Shown here piece after piece: positions 9,100-18,809 of a stretch of DNA of 64,000 bases. The DNA is from an uncultured Acidobacteriota bacterium (GTDB lineage Bacteria > Acidobacteriota > Blastocatellia > RBC074). The DNA is taken from positions 209,878 to 273,877 of the forward strand of contig CADECP010000004.1 in NCBI GenBank assembly GCA_902825875.1. Direction: 5' to 3'. The position numbers and the translations under genes are program-made. The notes under the pieces were generated by a model that worked only from the letters and a program-made list of their open reading frames with translations, was not told the origin of the DNA and did no database searches. How positions within the stretch are numbered: the first letter of the stretch is position 1; every line of letters begins with the position of its first letter.

Positions 9100-9471
9100 T
9101 CACAAACTGCTTTGAGCCACTGTAATGAATTCTTTGGCGCGAGCGATTTGTTTTTCAGCATCTGCCAAAGTCAGATTCGGTTCCAGGTCGTAATCACCTG
9201 TGTTCCTCTGTTCTCCGGCTTCGATCAAATGGCGATGGAATTCAATCGGCACACGGCCAGTGCGGGCGAAGTGTTGTCCGAATGCGGCAATCACTCCTGA
9301 ATGTTTTGAGAAAGTCAGTCCATCAACCAGCAGAAAAGCTTGAGCAACATAAAACATTGCGTAATAAGACCGCGAGACGGCGATTTCGTAATAACCTTGT
9401 TCGGCCAGCAGTTTTGCCGCCTGCAAACTGGTTTCAGCCTTTTTCAGCAAAGACGTTTGTTCGGCAGTCAT
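9100..9471 (-). CDS. HEPN-domain protein (UPF0332-like), partner of the MNT protein
   Basis: This 123-residue helical HEPN protein has the readable family phrase SYYAMFYVAQAFLL, then LTFSKHSGVIAAFGQHFARTG and a final RNTGDYD. HEPN proteins paired with minimal nucleotidyltransferases are commonly two-gene toxin-antitoxin modules in which HEPN is an RNase toxin. Here the RX4-6H ribonuclease motif is not obvious; the position carries RxxxDY instead, as in the UPF0332 branch. Its start overlaps the stop of the MNT gene by four bases, so the two are translationally coupled. The pair lies between aguB and aguA. A toxin role is inference. Confidence 0.82.
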   Translation of the reverse strand: MTAEQTSLLKKAETSLQAAKLLAEQGYYEIAVSRSYYAMFYVAQAFLLVDGLTFSKHSGVIAAFGQHFARTGRVPIEFHRHLIEAGEQRNTGDYDLEPNLTLADAEKQIARAKEFITVAQSSL

Positions 9472-9794
9472 ACCGCGATTCCTTCTTTGCGAACGTTCAG
9501 CAACAAGGGGCTTCGTTCGGTTTCAAACCGTTCGGATGAAATGAACAAACAAGACAGCACAGTGTTGAATTCTAAAGACAAATCCGAAGTAACACCGCCA
9601 GCACGTTCGATTTCATCGGCAGCACGAATGTTTCCTGCCAGAACAACCATCACGTCCACGTCTGATTCTGGCTGGGCATCACCGCGAGCTTGAGAACCAA
9701 ACAGGATCATTCGCTGCAAACGGTCACCGTAAATCTGCTCGAGGCCTTGCCGTAAATCGCCGAGCATCTGGCGTAATTTGTCGTTCATGTTCAC
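9468..9794 (-). CDS. minimal nucleotidyltransferase (MNT) domain protein
   Basis: This is a 108-residue nucleotidyltransferase of the MNT/KNTase fold. The catalytic signature GSQARGDAQPESDVDVMVVL follows ILF, giving the GS-x10-DxD pattern. In MNT-HEPN modules such proteins neutralise the HEPN partner, in some cases by adding nucleotides to it. It starts 9 bp after the aguB stop codon and overlaps the HEPN gene by four bases, so it is very likely read on the aguB transcript. There is no sign of decay in the catalytic motif. Confidence 0.84.
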   Translation of the reverse strand: MNMNDKLRQMLGDLRQGLEQIYGDRLQRMILFGSQARGDAQPESDVDVMVVLAGNIRAADEIERAGGVTSDLSLEFNTVLSCLFISSERFETERSPLLLNVRKEGIAV

Positions 9795-9803
9795 GTCCTT
9801 GCT

Positions 9804-10712
<909 letters not shown>

Positions 10713-10833
10713 AGCGGGCGCGATTATAACGGCTTCTTGCCGGGCTTCAACTTCGTGAGCTAGACTCGGTTTGCTCCTCGAAAAGAAGTTCCGAATTGAC
10801 AAATCGTTCACTCATCTTTGCCTGAAAGTCATA

Positions 10834-13515
10834 ATGAAAAAGATCGTTCGCCATCGTTTACCTGTAATCTTTGTTTCAGAAATCTTGTCAGACGTTTCGC
10901 CGCAAGCTTTTTGCCGCACAGCGGCGACTGACATTAGCCGTGGGTTTCAACCCACAGATGGCGAACGTTGGATGATCGCGTCGCGTCAGCGACGGTTGAA
11001 TTCAGGCGTCGCTGACGCGACGCGAAGCGAGGCTCAAGCTTTCCCGGCGTTGAAACGCCGGGCTAAATTCAGTCGCCGCTCTGCGGCGAAGAACCGGCGA
11101 CCGAATCCTAAAAGCGTCTTTGGTGTTCTTTGCCTGGCTTTCATTCTCGCTTTTTCTTTGCTGATTTCCGCGTGCAGTTCACCTAACCAGGAAAAGCTGC
11201 AACACATCGCGCGCGGCAAAGGGTATCTGGCCAAAAAACAATTTGCCGAAGCTCGGCTGGAATTTCGCAGCGCGCTGCAAATTGACAAGAAATTGGGCGA
11301 AGCACAGTTCGGATTGGGCGAAGCGGCGCTGGCGCTGGGATTCGTGCAGGAAGCCGCCGAAGCGTATTACGAAGCCATGCGGATTGACGCCAACAATCTG
11401 GATGCGCGCGTTCGCGTCGGCAGTTTGCTGGTCGAATATGAAACCGAAGAAGGCACAAAAGAAGCCGAACGATTGTCGGGTGAAGTCGCCCAGAAAAATC
11501 CCGATCACATTGAAAACCGCGTCTTGATCGCCGACGTGCGCGCTGCGCAAAAACGTTGGGCGGAAGCCGAAACTGAATTCCAAAAAGCGATTTCGCTGGA
11601 TGCCAATCGCATCGAAACGTATCTACATCTGGCGCGCTATTACGAACGTCGCGCCAAAGCCGATTCCGCGCAAGCTGCCGCGTTCCATGCAAAAGCCGAA
11701 AGCGTCTTTCGCCAATTGATTGAGCGCAATCCGAAATCGGTTACGGCGCGATTGGCGTTTGGCGATTTTCTGTTCGCCAACAAACGCGAAGCCGAAGCTG
11801 AGCAGCAATTGCTGGCCGCGCATCAAACCGAGCCGACTGACAAACTGGTGTTGGTTGCTTTGCGTCGCTATTACGAAACGCAGCAGCAATTCGACAAAGC
11901 CGAACAATTCCTGACGCGATTGGTCGAACTTGATGCCGACAAAACTGCCGGACGAGCGCAGATCATTGATCTGCACGCGCGCACAGGTCGCGTTTATCAA
12001 GCCGTCACCGAATATCAGCAACTGTTGAAAGACGATCCGAAATACTTGCGCGGTTATTCGCGGCTGGCGGAATTGTTGTTGGAATTGGGCGACGTGACCG
12101 GCGCGACCAAACACGTCGAAATCGCGTTGAAGCAAAATCCCCAAGACACCGATGCGCTGTTGATGCGCGGGCGATTGCGTTCGCTGAACGGCCAACACCG
12201 CGAAGCCATCGGCGATCTAGATCAAGTGCTGCGGTTGGAACCGACCTTGCCATCCGCGTTGTATTACGCCGCCGACGCGCATCTGCAAAACAACGACTCC
12301 ACTCAGGCGCGGTTGTTCGTCAATCGGTTGTTGAGTTTTTATCCGCGCAATCCGATGGGATTGCTGATGCAGGTCAGAATCAATCTGGCAGAAAACAAAG
12401 CCGACGCCGCTGAAAAGACTTCAACGCAAATCATCGAAAGCATCGCCGAACTGAAATCGAACCAGACGGCGCTGAAGGCCGCGCGCATTCCCGAAGGCTC
12501 ACTGCCCGATTGGGAAAGCAAAGCGCATGTGTCGCGCGCCGTTGCTCGCATTCAGCTTCGTAAACTGGCCGAAGCGCAAAGCGATCTGGAACGCGCCGCC
12601 GTGATTGACCGCCGCAGTCCCGAACCGCACGTCAATCTGGCGGTGGTGAACATGTTGCGCGGAGATTTGGCCGCGGCCAGCCGCGCCGCCGAACGCGCCG
12701 TTGATCTGGCTCCCAGCAGTTTGTCCGCCGCCACCACTGTTGTGAACGTGTACCTGCAACAGAAAAATTATCGCGCGGCACACGATCGGCTGACACAACT
12801 CATCAACGAACAACCGGCGCGATTGCAGTTGCAGGAACTGAAAGCTCGCGTCTTGATCGCCGAAGGAAATAGCGCGGCTGCCGAAACGACCTTGCGCGAG
12901 ATTTTGCAGGCTGATCCGAATTATCTGAACGCTTATTTCATCCTCAGCGATTTTTACCAAAGCTCCCAGCAGCAAACCGAAAAAGCCGTCGCCGAATTGA
13001 ACCAGTTGATCCAACGGCGTCCCACCAACACGCAGCAAATCGCTCAGGCGCATTTGATGATCGGCATGCTGGAAGAGGGGCGGGGGAATTTCGATGCGGC
13101 GGTGTCGAATTACGAACAGATGCTGAGTTACGACAAACGCTCCATCGGCGCGGCCATTGGGTTGAACAATCTGGCATGGATTTACGCCGACAAAGGCAAG
13201 GGCAATCTGGACAAAGCCACTGACCACGCGCGCAGCGCCATCACCATTGCGCCGCAGGCGAGCTTCTTCGACACGCTGGGATTCGCTTATTACAAAAAAC
13301 GCCAGTTCGATGTGGCCATCGAACAATTCCGCAAAGCGATTGACCGCCGTCCCGACAGCCCGGCCTATCACCTGCATTTGGCGCGCGCGTTGCGCGACAA
13401 CGGCAACACGCAACAAGCGCGAGCTTCCTACGAACACGCGCTGCAACTTGGCGGTGCAGATTTCAACGAAGCCAATCAGGCTCGGCAGGAATTGGCAGCA
13501 TTGCGAAGGTCTTAA
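10834..13515 (+). CDS. TPR-repeat lipoprotein with a repeat-derived N-terminal extension
   Basis: This is a large protein of tandem tetratricopeptide repeats (for example AYYEAMRIDANNLDARVRVG and, near the end, FAYYKKRQFDVAIEQFRKA), probably a scaffold on the periplasmic side of a membrane. A lipoprotein signal is readable: hydrophobic LCLAFILAFSLLISAC with the lipobox cysteine at about 11171. The start is uncertain. No ATG lies between 10972 and the signal, and all in-frame ATGs (10771, 10834, 10972) sit upstream of or inside a 175-bp palindromic element. So either the leader is interrupted by that element, or a non-standard start is used. It meets the M1 aminopeptidase gene tail to tail with a 4-bp overlap. 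Confidence 0.75.
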   Translation: MKKIVRHRLPVIFVSEILSDVSPQAFCRTAATDISRGFQPTDGERWMIASRQRRLNSGVADATRSEAQAFPALKRRAKFSRRSAAKNRRPNPKSVFGVLCLAFILAFSLLISACSSPNQEKLQHIARGKGYLAKKQFAEARLEFRSALQIDKKLGEAQFGLGEAALALGFVQEAAEAYYEAMRIDANNLDARVRVGSLLVEYETEEGTKEAERLSGEVAQKNPDHIENRVLIADVRAAQKRWAEAETEFQKAISLDANRIETYLHLARYYERRAKADSAQAAAFHAKAESVFRQLIERNPKSVTARLAFGDFLFANKREAEAEQQLLAAHQTEPTDKLVLVALRRYYETQQQFDKAEQFLTRLVELDADKTAGRAQIIDLHARTGRVYQAVTEYQQLLKDDPKYLRGYSRLAELLLELGDVTGATKHVEIALKQNPQDTDALLMRGRLRSLNGQHREAIGDLDQVLRLEPTLPSALYYAADAHLQNNDSTQARLFVNRLLSFYPRNPMGLLMQVRINLAENKADAAEKTSTQIIESIAELKSNQTALKAARIPEGSLPDWESKAHVSRAVARIQLRKLAEAQSDLERAAVIDRRSPEPHVNLAVVNMLRGDLAAASRAAERAVDLAPSSLSAATTVVNVYLQQKNYRAAHDRLTQLINEQPARLQLQELKARVLIAEGNSAAAETTLREILQADPNYLNAYFILSDFYQSSQQQTEKAVAELNQLIQRRPTNTQQIAQAHLMIGMLEEGRGNFDAAVSNYEQMLSYDKRSIGAAIGLNNLAWIYADKGKGNLDKATDHARSAITIAPQASFFDTLGFAYYKKRQFDVAIEQFRKAIDRRPDSPAYHLHLARALRDNGNTQQARASYEHALQLGGADFNEANQARQELAALRRS
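10913..11087. repeat. BIME-like composite palindromic element with 27-bp terminal inverted repeats
   Basis: The ends at 10913-10939 and 11061-11087 are reverse complements at 24 of 27 positions. Inside are nested perfect palindromes: 10940-10955, a 17-bp inverted pair at 10977-10993 and 11008-11024, and 11043-11062. The two halves mirror each other: each terminal repeat carries its own small hairpin (10913-10925; 11073-11089) and is followed by a TTTCAACnCC-type hairpin. This is the architecture of two REP sequences in inverted order. It lies in the 5' part of the TPR lipoprotein reading frame. Confidence 0.8.
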
Positions 13516-16166
13516 AACTTCGCGCGAATCTTCACCGTGCGTTCCAGTTCATCCATCACTTCCGTCACCTTTAGTTCTAAATCGCGATCCAGATTGTTCG
13601 TTCGCAAAAACTCGCGGACTTCATCGAGCGCAGCTTTGTTATGTTGGCCACCAATGAAAGCGTTCAACCACGCCAGCACGAAGAAAATCTTTCGTTCACG
13701 CTTAACTTGCGGCAAAGCGGCCAGCGCCGGTTTCAAATAAGGCAATGTCAGCGCGGATTGGTTCGCCGAATTGAACGCGCCCAGACTGGCTTCGATCCAG
13801 TCTTCGGCGACGGCTTTGTTGTTGATGTAATCGTTGAAGTAACGGCGTTTGGTTTCGGCGTCGGCGCGAGCGGCTTCGGTCACATAAGCCTGCTTCTTCG
13901 CGTCGTCGCTCTTGTCGCGGATGCGCTCAGCTTCGAGCAAAGCCGTCGCTTCGGCGTCATTGTTGGCCAGCAGGACGCGAATGATTTGCCAACGGTCTAG
14001 CGGTTTGATGTCTACTCCGGGAATGGCGAGCTTGCCAGCAAGAATGTCTTTCAATTGCCGTCGAGCTTGTGCGGTTGTCGCCACGCTGCGAAACGCGCGG
14101 AAGTATGTGATTCGCAGCCCAAGTTCTGCCGCTTTGGTCATTCGGTCGAAACACAAAGCCTCAAGCTGCGGCGCGATGGCGGCTTGCTGCGTTGACGACA
14201 AGTAGCGCTGAAAAGCGGTTCCGGTTCGCCCCAGCAAAGTCTGCGTCAATTCTTCGTCATTTTCCGTCGGCAGAGTTTTCAAAACCAAGGCAATGAACTC
14301 GTTCGGATTCAACTCGGCTTCGCGGACAGAATCCCACAGCGCGCCCCAGAGCATGGTTTTCAGCAGCACGTCGTCAATTTTGCCGATGCGCTCCATTACG
14401 GCTTGGCGGCTGCGCGCGTCCAGCATGAAGCGTCCGTAACCGTAATCGCCGGAATTGGCGAAGACATACGCCGGACATTTCTTGCCGTTGGCTGCGGCAA
14501 TCACGCTTCGCGCAGTGTCAAAGCTGGCCGGAATTTTCAGCGCCGCTTCGCCGTCGTAAGCCAGCAGCAACTCGGTTTTGATCGGCCAGACGCCGCCTTC
14601 GCCAAGCACGTCGCGTTGCGTCAACTCCAGCCTGGCAATCTTTCCATCGTTACAATTCATTGTCACGTCAATTTGCGGCATGCCGCGTCGTTTGATCCAG
14701 GCGTCCGCCCACGCCGTCAATTTCTGTCCGGAGGCTTTTTCGCAAGCAGCAATCAAATCACTCCATTCGGCGTTGGCGTAAGCGTGCTGTTTCAAGAACA
14801 GTCGGACACCTTCGCGGAACTTTTCTTCGCCGATAACGAACGAAAGCGCACGCAACAGGCTCGGCGCTTTTTGGTAAACAATCGCGCCGTAAGCCGACTT
14901 GGCGTCTTTCAGATTGCGGACTTCCTGGTAAATCGGCGTCGTGCCTTTGGTGGAATCAATGCCGTATGCGACCGGTTTGTGCGATTGATAAAAGCGCCGC
15001 CACATTTGCGCCGGATCGTAAATCCGCGCCATCGCGTGGTACGCCATCAAATTGGCAAAGCCTTCTTTCAGCCACAAATCATCGAACCAGCGCATCGTCA
15101 CCAAATCGCCGAACCATTGATGCGCCAGTTCGTGCAGAACCAGCGAAGCCCGACCGTACTTGTCGCTTTGGGTTGGAGTGGTGCGAAACAGGATCGAATC
15201 TTCGCGCAGGAAAGTCGCTCCGGCGTGTTCCATTCCGCCGTAAGCAAAGCCGGGCAACAACACTTGATCGTATTTGGTGAACGGAAATTCGTGGCCGAAG
15301 AATTCGACAAAGTGCTTCATGCCTTCGTCAGTCAATCGTGCGACTTCCGGCAATTCTTCTTGAGCCCGCTGCCACTTTGACTTCCGAACATAAAACCGCT
15401 TCGGAACTGAAGCCTGAATTATCGCCGCGCCAGCTACTTTGAACTCTTTGAAAGGGCCAGCAGCAAATGCAAATTGATACGTACTTATTGGTTTCGTCCA
15501 TTCAAACAGATGGAGACTTGGAGAGTGGTGCAGAGTGAGCTTACCAATAAAATTACCACTGGAAATCACTCGCCAATCGTATGGTGCGTCGGCAATGAAC
15601 ATAAATCGCGCTTTCAAATCCGGCTGGTCGAAACACGGAAACGCCAGGCTGGCGTCCATTGGCACAAACAGGGTGTAAATGTATTCGCTGCCGTCGTCTT
15701 GATCGTTGTACCGAATGACCGGACGGTTTGCTGTGGCAATGCCGGATTCAAACTCCAGCTTGACGGAGTTTTCGCCGACTTTGAACAATTCGGCGGGCAA
15801 AATGATGTGGCCGTTCTTTTGGCTGAGGCCAGTCGCCGGTTTGCTGTTGACGGTGACGTTGCGAATCGCGCCTTCGATGATCTTTCCGGCTGCGTCCAGG
15901 TCGCGGAAATCCAAAATGACCGGCGCGGCGGTGTCGGCCAACTTCAGCGTGATTTCTTCGCTACCGGTAAAGCGCGGCGAGCCGGGCGTGAGTTCAATCG
16001 AAAGCCGATACCGCACATCGGAAATCCGCGCCGCTCGATGGCGGGCCAGTTCACGCGACACGCCTTCGGCAGTCAAAACGTCGTTGGTTTGAGCGTTAGT
16101 CATCATCGGAAAAAACTGAATTGCCATCAGCAGCAGCCAGAGTTTGGGAAGTTTGTTGTTCAGCAT
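13512..16166 (-). CDS. secreted M1-family (aminopeptidase N-like) zinc metallopeptidase
   Basis: This exported gluzincin aminopeptidase removes N-terminal residues from peptides. The zinc site HELAHQWFGDLVTM with downstream LWLKEGFANLMAY lies near residue 340, and the substrate N-terminus-binding GxMEN motif appears as YGGMEHAGATF, with His in place of the usual Asn. The ERAP1-like C-terminal helical domain is present, giving 884 aa in total. The ATG at 16166 begins a signal peptide (basic LPK, hydrophobic LWLLLMAIQFF, cleavage near TNAQ). The E-to-H change in GAMEN-type motifs occurs in some secreted M1 enzymes and is not by itself inactivating. Confidence 0.9.
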   Translation of the reverse strand: MLNNKLPKLWLLLMAIQFFPMMTNAQTNDVLTAEGVSRELARHRAARISDVRYRLSIELTPGSPRFTGSEEITLKLADTAAPVILDFRDLDAAGKIIEGAIRNVTVNSKPATGLSQKNGHIILPAELFKVGENSVKLEFESGIATANRPVIRYNDQDDGSEYIYTLFVPMDASLAFPCFDQPDLKARFMFIADAPYDWRVISSGNFIGKLTLHHSPSLHLFEWTKPISTYQFAFAAGPFKEFKVAGAAIIQASVPKRFYVRKSKWQRAQEELPEVARLTDEGMKHFVEFFGHEFPFTKYDQVLLPGFAYGGMEHAGATFLREDSILFRTTPTQSDKYGRASLVLHELAHQWFGDLVTMRWFDDLWLKEGFANLMAYHAMARIYDPAQMWRRFYQSHKPVAYGIDSTKGTTPIYQEVRNLKDAKSAYGAIVYQKAPSLLRALSFVIGEEKFREGVRLFLKQHAYANAEWSDLIAACEKASGQKLTAWADAWIKRRGMPQIDVTMNCNDGKIARLELTQRDVLGEGGVWPIKTELLLAYDGEAALKIPASFDTARSVIAAANGKKCPAYVFANSGDYGYGRFMLDARSRQAVMERIGKIDDVLLKTMLWGALWDSVREAELNPNEFIALVLKTLPTENDEELTQTLLGRTGTAFQRYLSSTQQAAIAPQLEALCFDRMTKAAELGLRITYFRAFRSVATTAQARRQLKDILAGKLAIPGVDIKPLDRWQIIRVLLANNDAEATALLEAERIRDKSDDAKKQAYVTEAARADAETKRRYFNDYINNKAVAEDWIEASLGAFNSANQSALTLPYLKPALAALPQVKRERKIFFVLAWLNAFIGGQHNKAALDEVREFLRTNNLDRDLELKVTEVMDELERTVKIRAKF

Positions 16167-16175
16167 AATCGAAGC

Positions 16176-16275
16176 CGTCATTAACCATTGACCATTGTGC
16201 ATTGGCCATTAACAGTCAGGGTAAGGATGTTTTCTACCCTGTCAGCTAATGGGTAATGGGCAATGGTTACTGGCT
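16176..16275. repeat. intergenic inverted repeats between the NHL gene and the M1 peptidase gene
   Basis: The spacer carries two degenerate CCATTRMCCATT-type stretches in opposite orientation (around 16182-16212 and 16246-16275). Between them lies a small hairpin whose arms are CAGGGTA (from about 16217) and TACCCTG (about 16236-16242). It separates two minus-strand genes. Function is unknown; it may be another repeat family or a transcript-end structure for the NHL gene. Confidence 0.4.
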
Positions 16276-18424
16276 AATTTTGTTGAATAGTAATCGGCCA
16301 ATCGCGTTGGGTGACATTGCCAAAGTAATCCGCCGCCACAACGCGCAAGGTGTAATCGCCCGGCGTGAGTTTTGACGGATCGAAAAACGCTTCGCGGACT
16401 TCGCCGCGTTGCAGCACGTTGGTGGCGATGTAATTGAACACCGTCGGCCCTTCGTAACCGGACTGGCTGCCTTCGGCGTAAACTTGCGACACGGTTTGCC
16501 AATCCCAAGGCAAACGATCGAATTCCAGGTTGCGGCGCGTTTGGTTGAATTCTGCCAGAGGCGTTCCTGAAGCATTCAAGATTTGAAAACCGGCGCGATA
16601 GACGCCCAACCGGCGATGCTTGGCATTGCCATCCATTTGGTCATAAGCGCGCACGAAAATTCGCAATCGCCCGTTCTGCGACAAATTCGTCGCAGGATTT
16701 TTCTTCCCTCCAGGATCAAACAAGATGTTTCCTTGTTCATCGGCAATGGCAAACGATTCGATGACGGGCGCAACCGTGTCCGTCAATCCAGGCAATCGCA
16801 ACACTGAAAGCGCGTTGAATTCGCTGCTCCATTGCCCGGCAATCAGATGCACGTGGTTCAGCCGGTTGAGTGAACCGACGGCGTCGCCTGCTTTGAACAC
16901 AGTTCCGCGCCGAACGCGAATGCCGACAAGTTGGCCTTCGGCGTTGCGACGAAAACTGACCGAACCATCGGCCAGATTTGGCAACAGTTGATCGTTTTTG
17001 TCGCGGCCAATTTTGACGTGAATGTAACCGAAGAGCGGCAAGCGAATGCGTTCGCGCGTGGTTGCTGCGCCTTCGACCGAAAGCGGCAAGGTGACGGGTT
17101 CGGTAAACACCGACCGAGCGAGTTCGCCATACGCGCCGGGAACATCCAGGCCGTTGTGAAACCAGGCTTCATCGGTCGGAGAAATGGCTCCGCGAATTTC
17201 GCCAAAGGTTCCGGCGATTTCTCTGGGCTTGTCCGGCGGATCAAACGGCCAACGCGGTTCGACCAGTTGGCGCAATCGGTCAGCGGATAACGCGATGGCG
17301 TCAGGATCAAACTGAATTCCCAGTTTGGAATTCGCCGGAATCATCGCGCGAATCAAACTCGCTCCGCTTTCGGCAAACGCGAGTTCTCCGGCGGGCAAGA
17401 CCGCCAAACCGGTTGGCCGATTCAGTCGCAAATCCGGCAATACGGTTTTGATGTTGTGGGGCAATTTTTCAAATTGTCCCGATTGGTTTGTTGATTCGGA
17501 AGCTTGGGACAATTTGGAAAATTGTCCCACTTCTGCCAGACGGATCGAACCGCCCGCGTCGGCAACGAAAAATGAATTTTTGTCGCGCACGGCAATGGCG
17601 ATAGGTTCGTTAAACGATGCGCTCAACAACGCGCCATTGCGTTCGTGAGCTTCGCCGTTACCTGCCAACGTTGTGACGTGACCATTCAGCTCAACGCGAC
17701 GAATCCGCCGATTGCCTGTGTCGGCGACCAGCAACGAATCATCTGCCGCGACAGCAATTCCGCACGGCGTGTCAAAGCGAGCTTCAGAGCCAGCGCCATC
17801 GGCGAATCCGGGTTCGCGGCCTCCGGCAATGGCGCGAACGATTCCTTCGGGCGAAATGGCTCGAATGCAGTCGTTGTAAGTGTCGGCGACGAAAATCGTC
17901 CCATCTGCATCAACCGCCACACCCACCGGAGCATTGAACCGAGCTTCAGTCGCTTTGCCATCGGCATTGCCGCTGACGCCGGACTGACCGGCAACAACGC
18001 TGACGGTTTTGGTTTTTAGGTCAACGCGAACAATCGTGTGCGCTCCGGTGTTGGCGACGATCAAATTGCCGCTCGGATCAAAAGCGATTGCCGAAGGCGT
18101 TTGCAGGTTTTCGGCGATGACGCTGATTTGCAGCGGCGAATCGTTTTCATAACTGCCCGCCGCAATCCGAAAGATGCGCCCGGTGATGCTTTCGCTGAAG
18201 TAGATGTTGCCGTCGTCATCTGCCGCCACGCCGAATGGTTCGTAGTATTTTTCAGCGGGCGATTCGACGTAACCAATCGTGGCGATCCGGGCGAAAGTCG
18301 GCGGCGGTTGCATCCAACGCCAGACCGCCCACGCCACAACGATCAGCCCAATCGCAGCGGCTGCGAGCAGCAGCTTGGAACTGAGTTTTGGAAATTGCCA
18401 GCGGCGTTTGATCGTCGGATTCAC
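16274..18424 (-). CDS. membrane-anchored NHL-repeat beta-propeller protein with an M23-like domain
   Basis: This ~716-residue protein begins with a transmembrane anchor (SSKLLLAAAAIGLIVVAWAVW). It continues with NHL repeats (GVAADDDGNIYFSESITGRI, VAVDADGTIFVADTYNDCIR, IAVAADDSLLVADTGNRRIR), which form an extracytoplasmic propeller. After the propeller comes a stretch resembling a degenerate LytM/M23 fold: FKAGDAVGSLNRLNHVHLIAG near residue 520, followed by a beta-rich tail. The GTG at 18424 is preferred, because a longer frame reaches back over the divergent small gene at 18527. Two palindromes (17458-17480, 17505-17529) encode the out-of-place GQFSKLSQ and GQFEKLPH segments between blades. 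Its ligand is unknown. Confidence 0.75.
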   Translation of the reverse strand: MNPTIKRRWQFPKLSSKLLLAAAAIGLIVVAWAVWRWMQPPPTFARIATIGYVESPAEKYYEPFGVAADDDGNIYFSESITGRIFRIAAGSYENDSPLQISVIAENLQTPSAIAFDPSGNLIVANTGAHTIVRVDLKTKTVSVVAGQSGVSGNADGKATEARFNAPVGVAVDADGTIFVADTYNDCIRAISPEGIVRAIAGGREPGFADGAGSEARFDTPCGIAVAADDSLLVADTGNRRIRRVELNGHVTTLAGNGEAHERNGALLSASFNEPIAIAVRDKNSFFVADAGGSIRLAEVGQFSKLSQASESTNQSGQFEKLPHNIKTVLPDLRLNRPTGLAVLPAGELAFAESGASLIRAMIPANSKLGIQFDPDAIALSADRLRQLVEPRWPFDPPDKPREIAGTFGEIRGAISPTDEAWFHNGLDVPGAYGELARSVFTEPVTLPLSVEGAATTRERIRLPLFGYIHVKIGRDKNDQLLPNLADGSVSFRRNAEGQLVGIRVRRGTVFKAGDAVGSLNRLNHVHLIAGQWSSEFNALSVLRLPGLTDTVAPVIESFAIADEQGNILFDPGGKKNPATNLSQNGRLRIFVRAYDQMDGNAKHRRLGVYRAGFQILNASGTPLAEFNQTRRNLEFDRLPWDWQTVSQVYAEGSQSGYEGPTVFNYIATNVLQRGEVREAFFDPSKLTPGDYTLRVVAADYFGNVTQRDWPITIQQN
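17458..17529. repeat. two GGGACAATTT palindromes inside the NHL gene
   Basis: At 17458-17480 a 10-bp stem (one G-T wobble) surrounds a TTC loop. At 17505-17529 an 11-bp perfect stem surrounds GGA. Both share the core GACAATTT/AAATTGTC with the intergenic palindrome at 45746-45772, so they are one family. They lie in frame within the propeller-coding region, about 25 bp apart. Confidence 0.7.
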
Positions 18425-18526
18425 ACGTCGCAGTGTAGCCGGGCAAGTCGCGTTTTGGCGAGCGTTGATTGCACCTTCCCGCCGCTCTACACTGTGCGAC
18501 GTAAAAATCACAATCGAGCAAACGTT

Positions 18527-18766
18527 ATGGCCAGAGGCTGGGAAAGCAAATCTGTCGAAGATCAATTGGAAGAACGCGAGCGCGCCAAACGCGAAGCCGT
18601 AGCGCCTGTTTCGACCGAAGCGCCCGAATATCGGCAGCGACGCGAAACGTTGCAGCTTACGCGCAGCCAATTGCTGAACCAGATCAAAGCCGCGCGCTCC
18701 GATGCTCATCGGCAAATGCTGGAACGCTCGTTGCGCGCAATTGATGAAGAATTGAAGGCTTTGTGA
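18527..18766 (+). CDS. small charged coiled-coil hypothetical protein
   Basis: This 79-residue soluble protein is rich in Arg, Glu and Gln (QLEERERAKREA, RRETLQLTRSQLLNQIKAA, RQMLERSLRAIDEELKAL) and very probably forms a helical hairpin or coiled coil. I do not recognise a named family. The ATG at 18527 lies about 100 bp from the divergent start of the NHL gene, leaving room for a shared promoter region. The YihY-type membrane gene follows 43 bp downstream on the same strand. Confidence 0.65.
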   Translation: MARGWESKSVEDQLEERERAKREAVAPVSTEAPEYRQRRETLQLTRSQLLNQIKAARSDAHRQMLERSLRAIDEELKAL

Positions 18767-18809
18767 GGGAGCGACCGATTACCGTCTCCCGACTTCCGAC
18801 TACTGAACA

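Noticed and set aside
12499..13446. 315-codon open frame on the minus strand opposite the TPR gene
   Set aside because: Antisense shadow of the TPR repeats; no ribosome-binding site and no family features.
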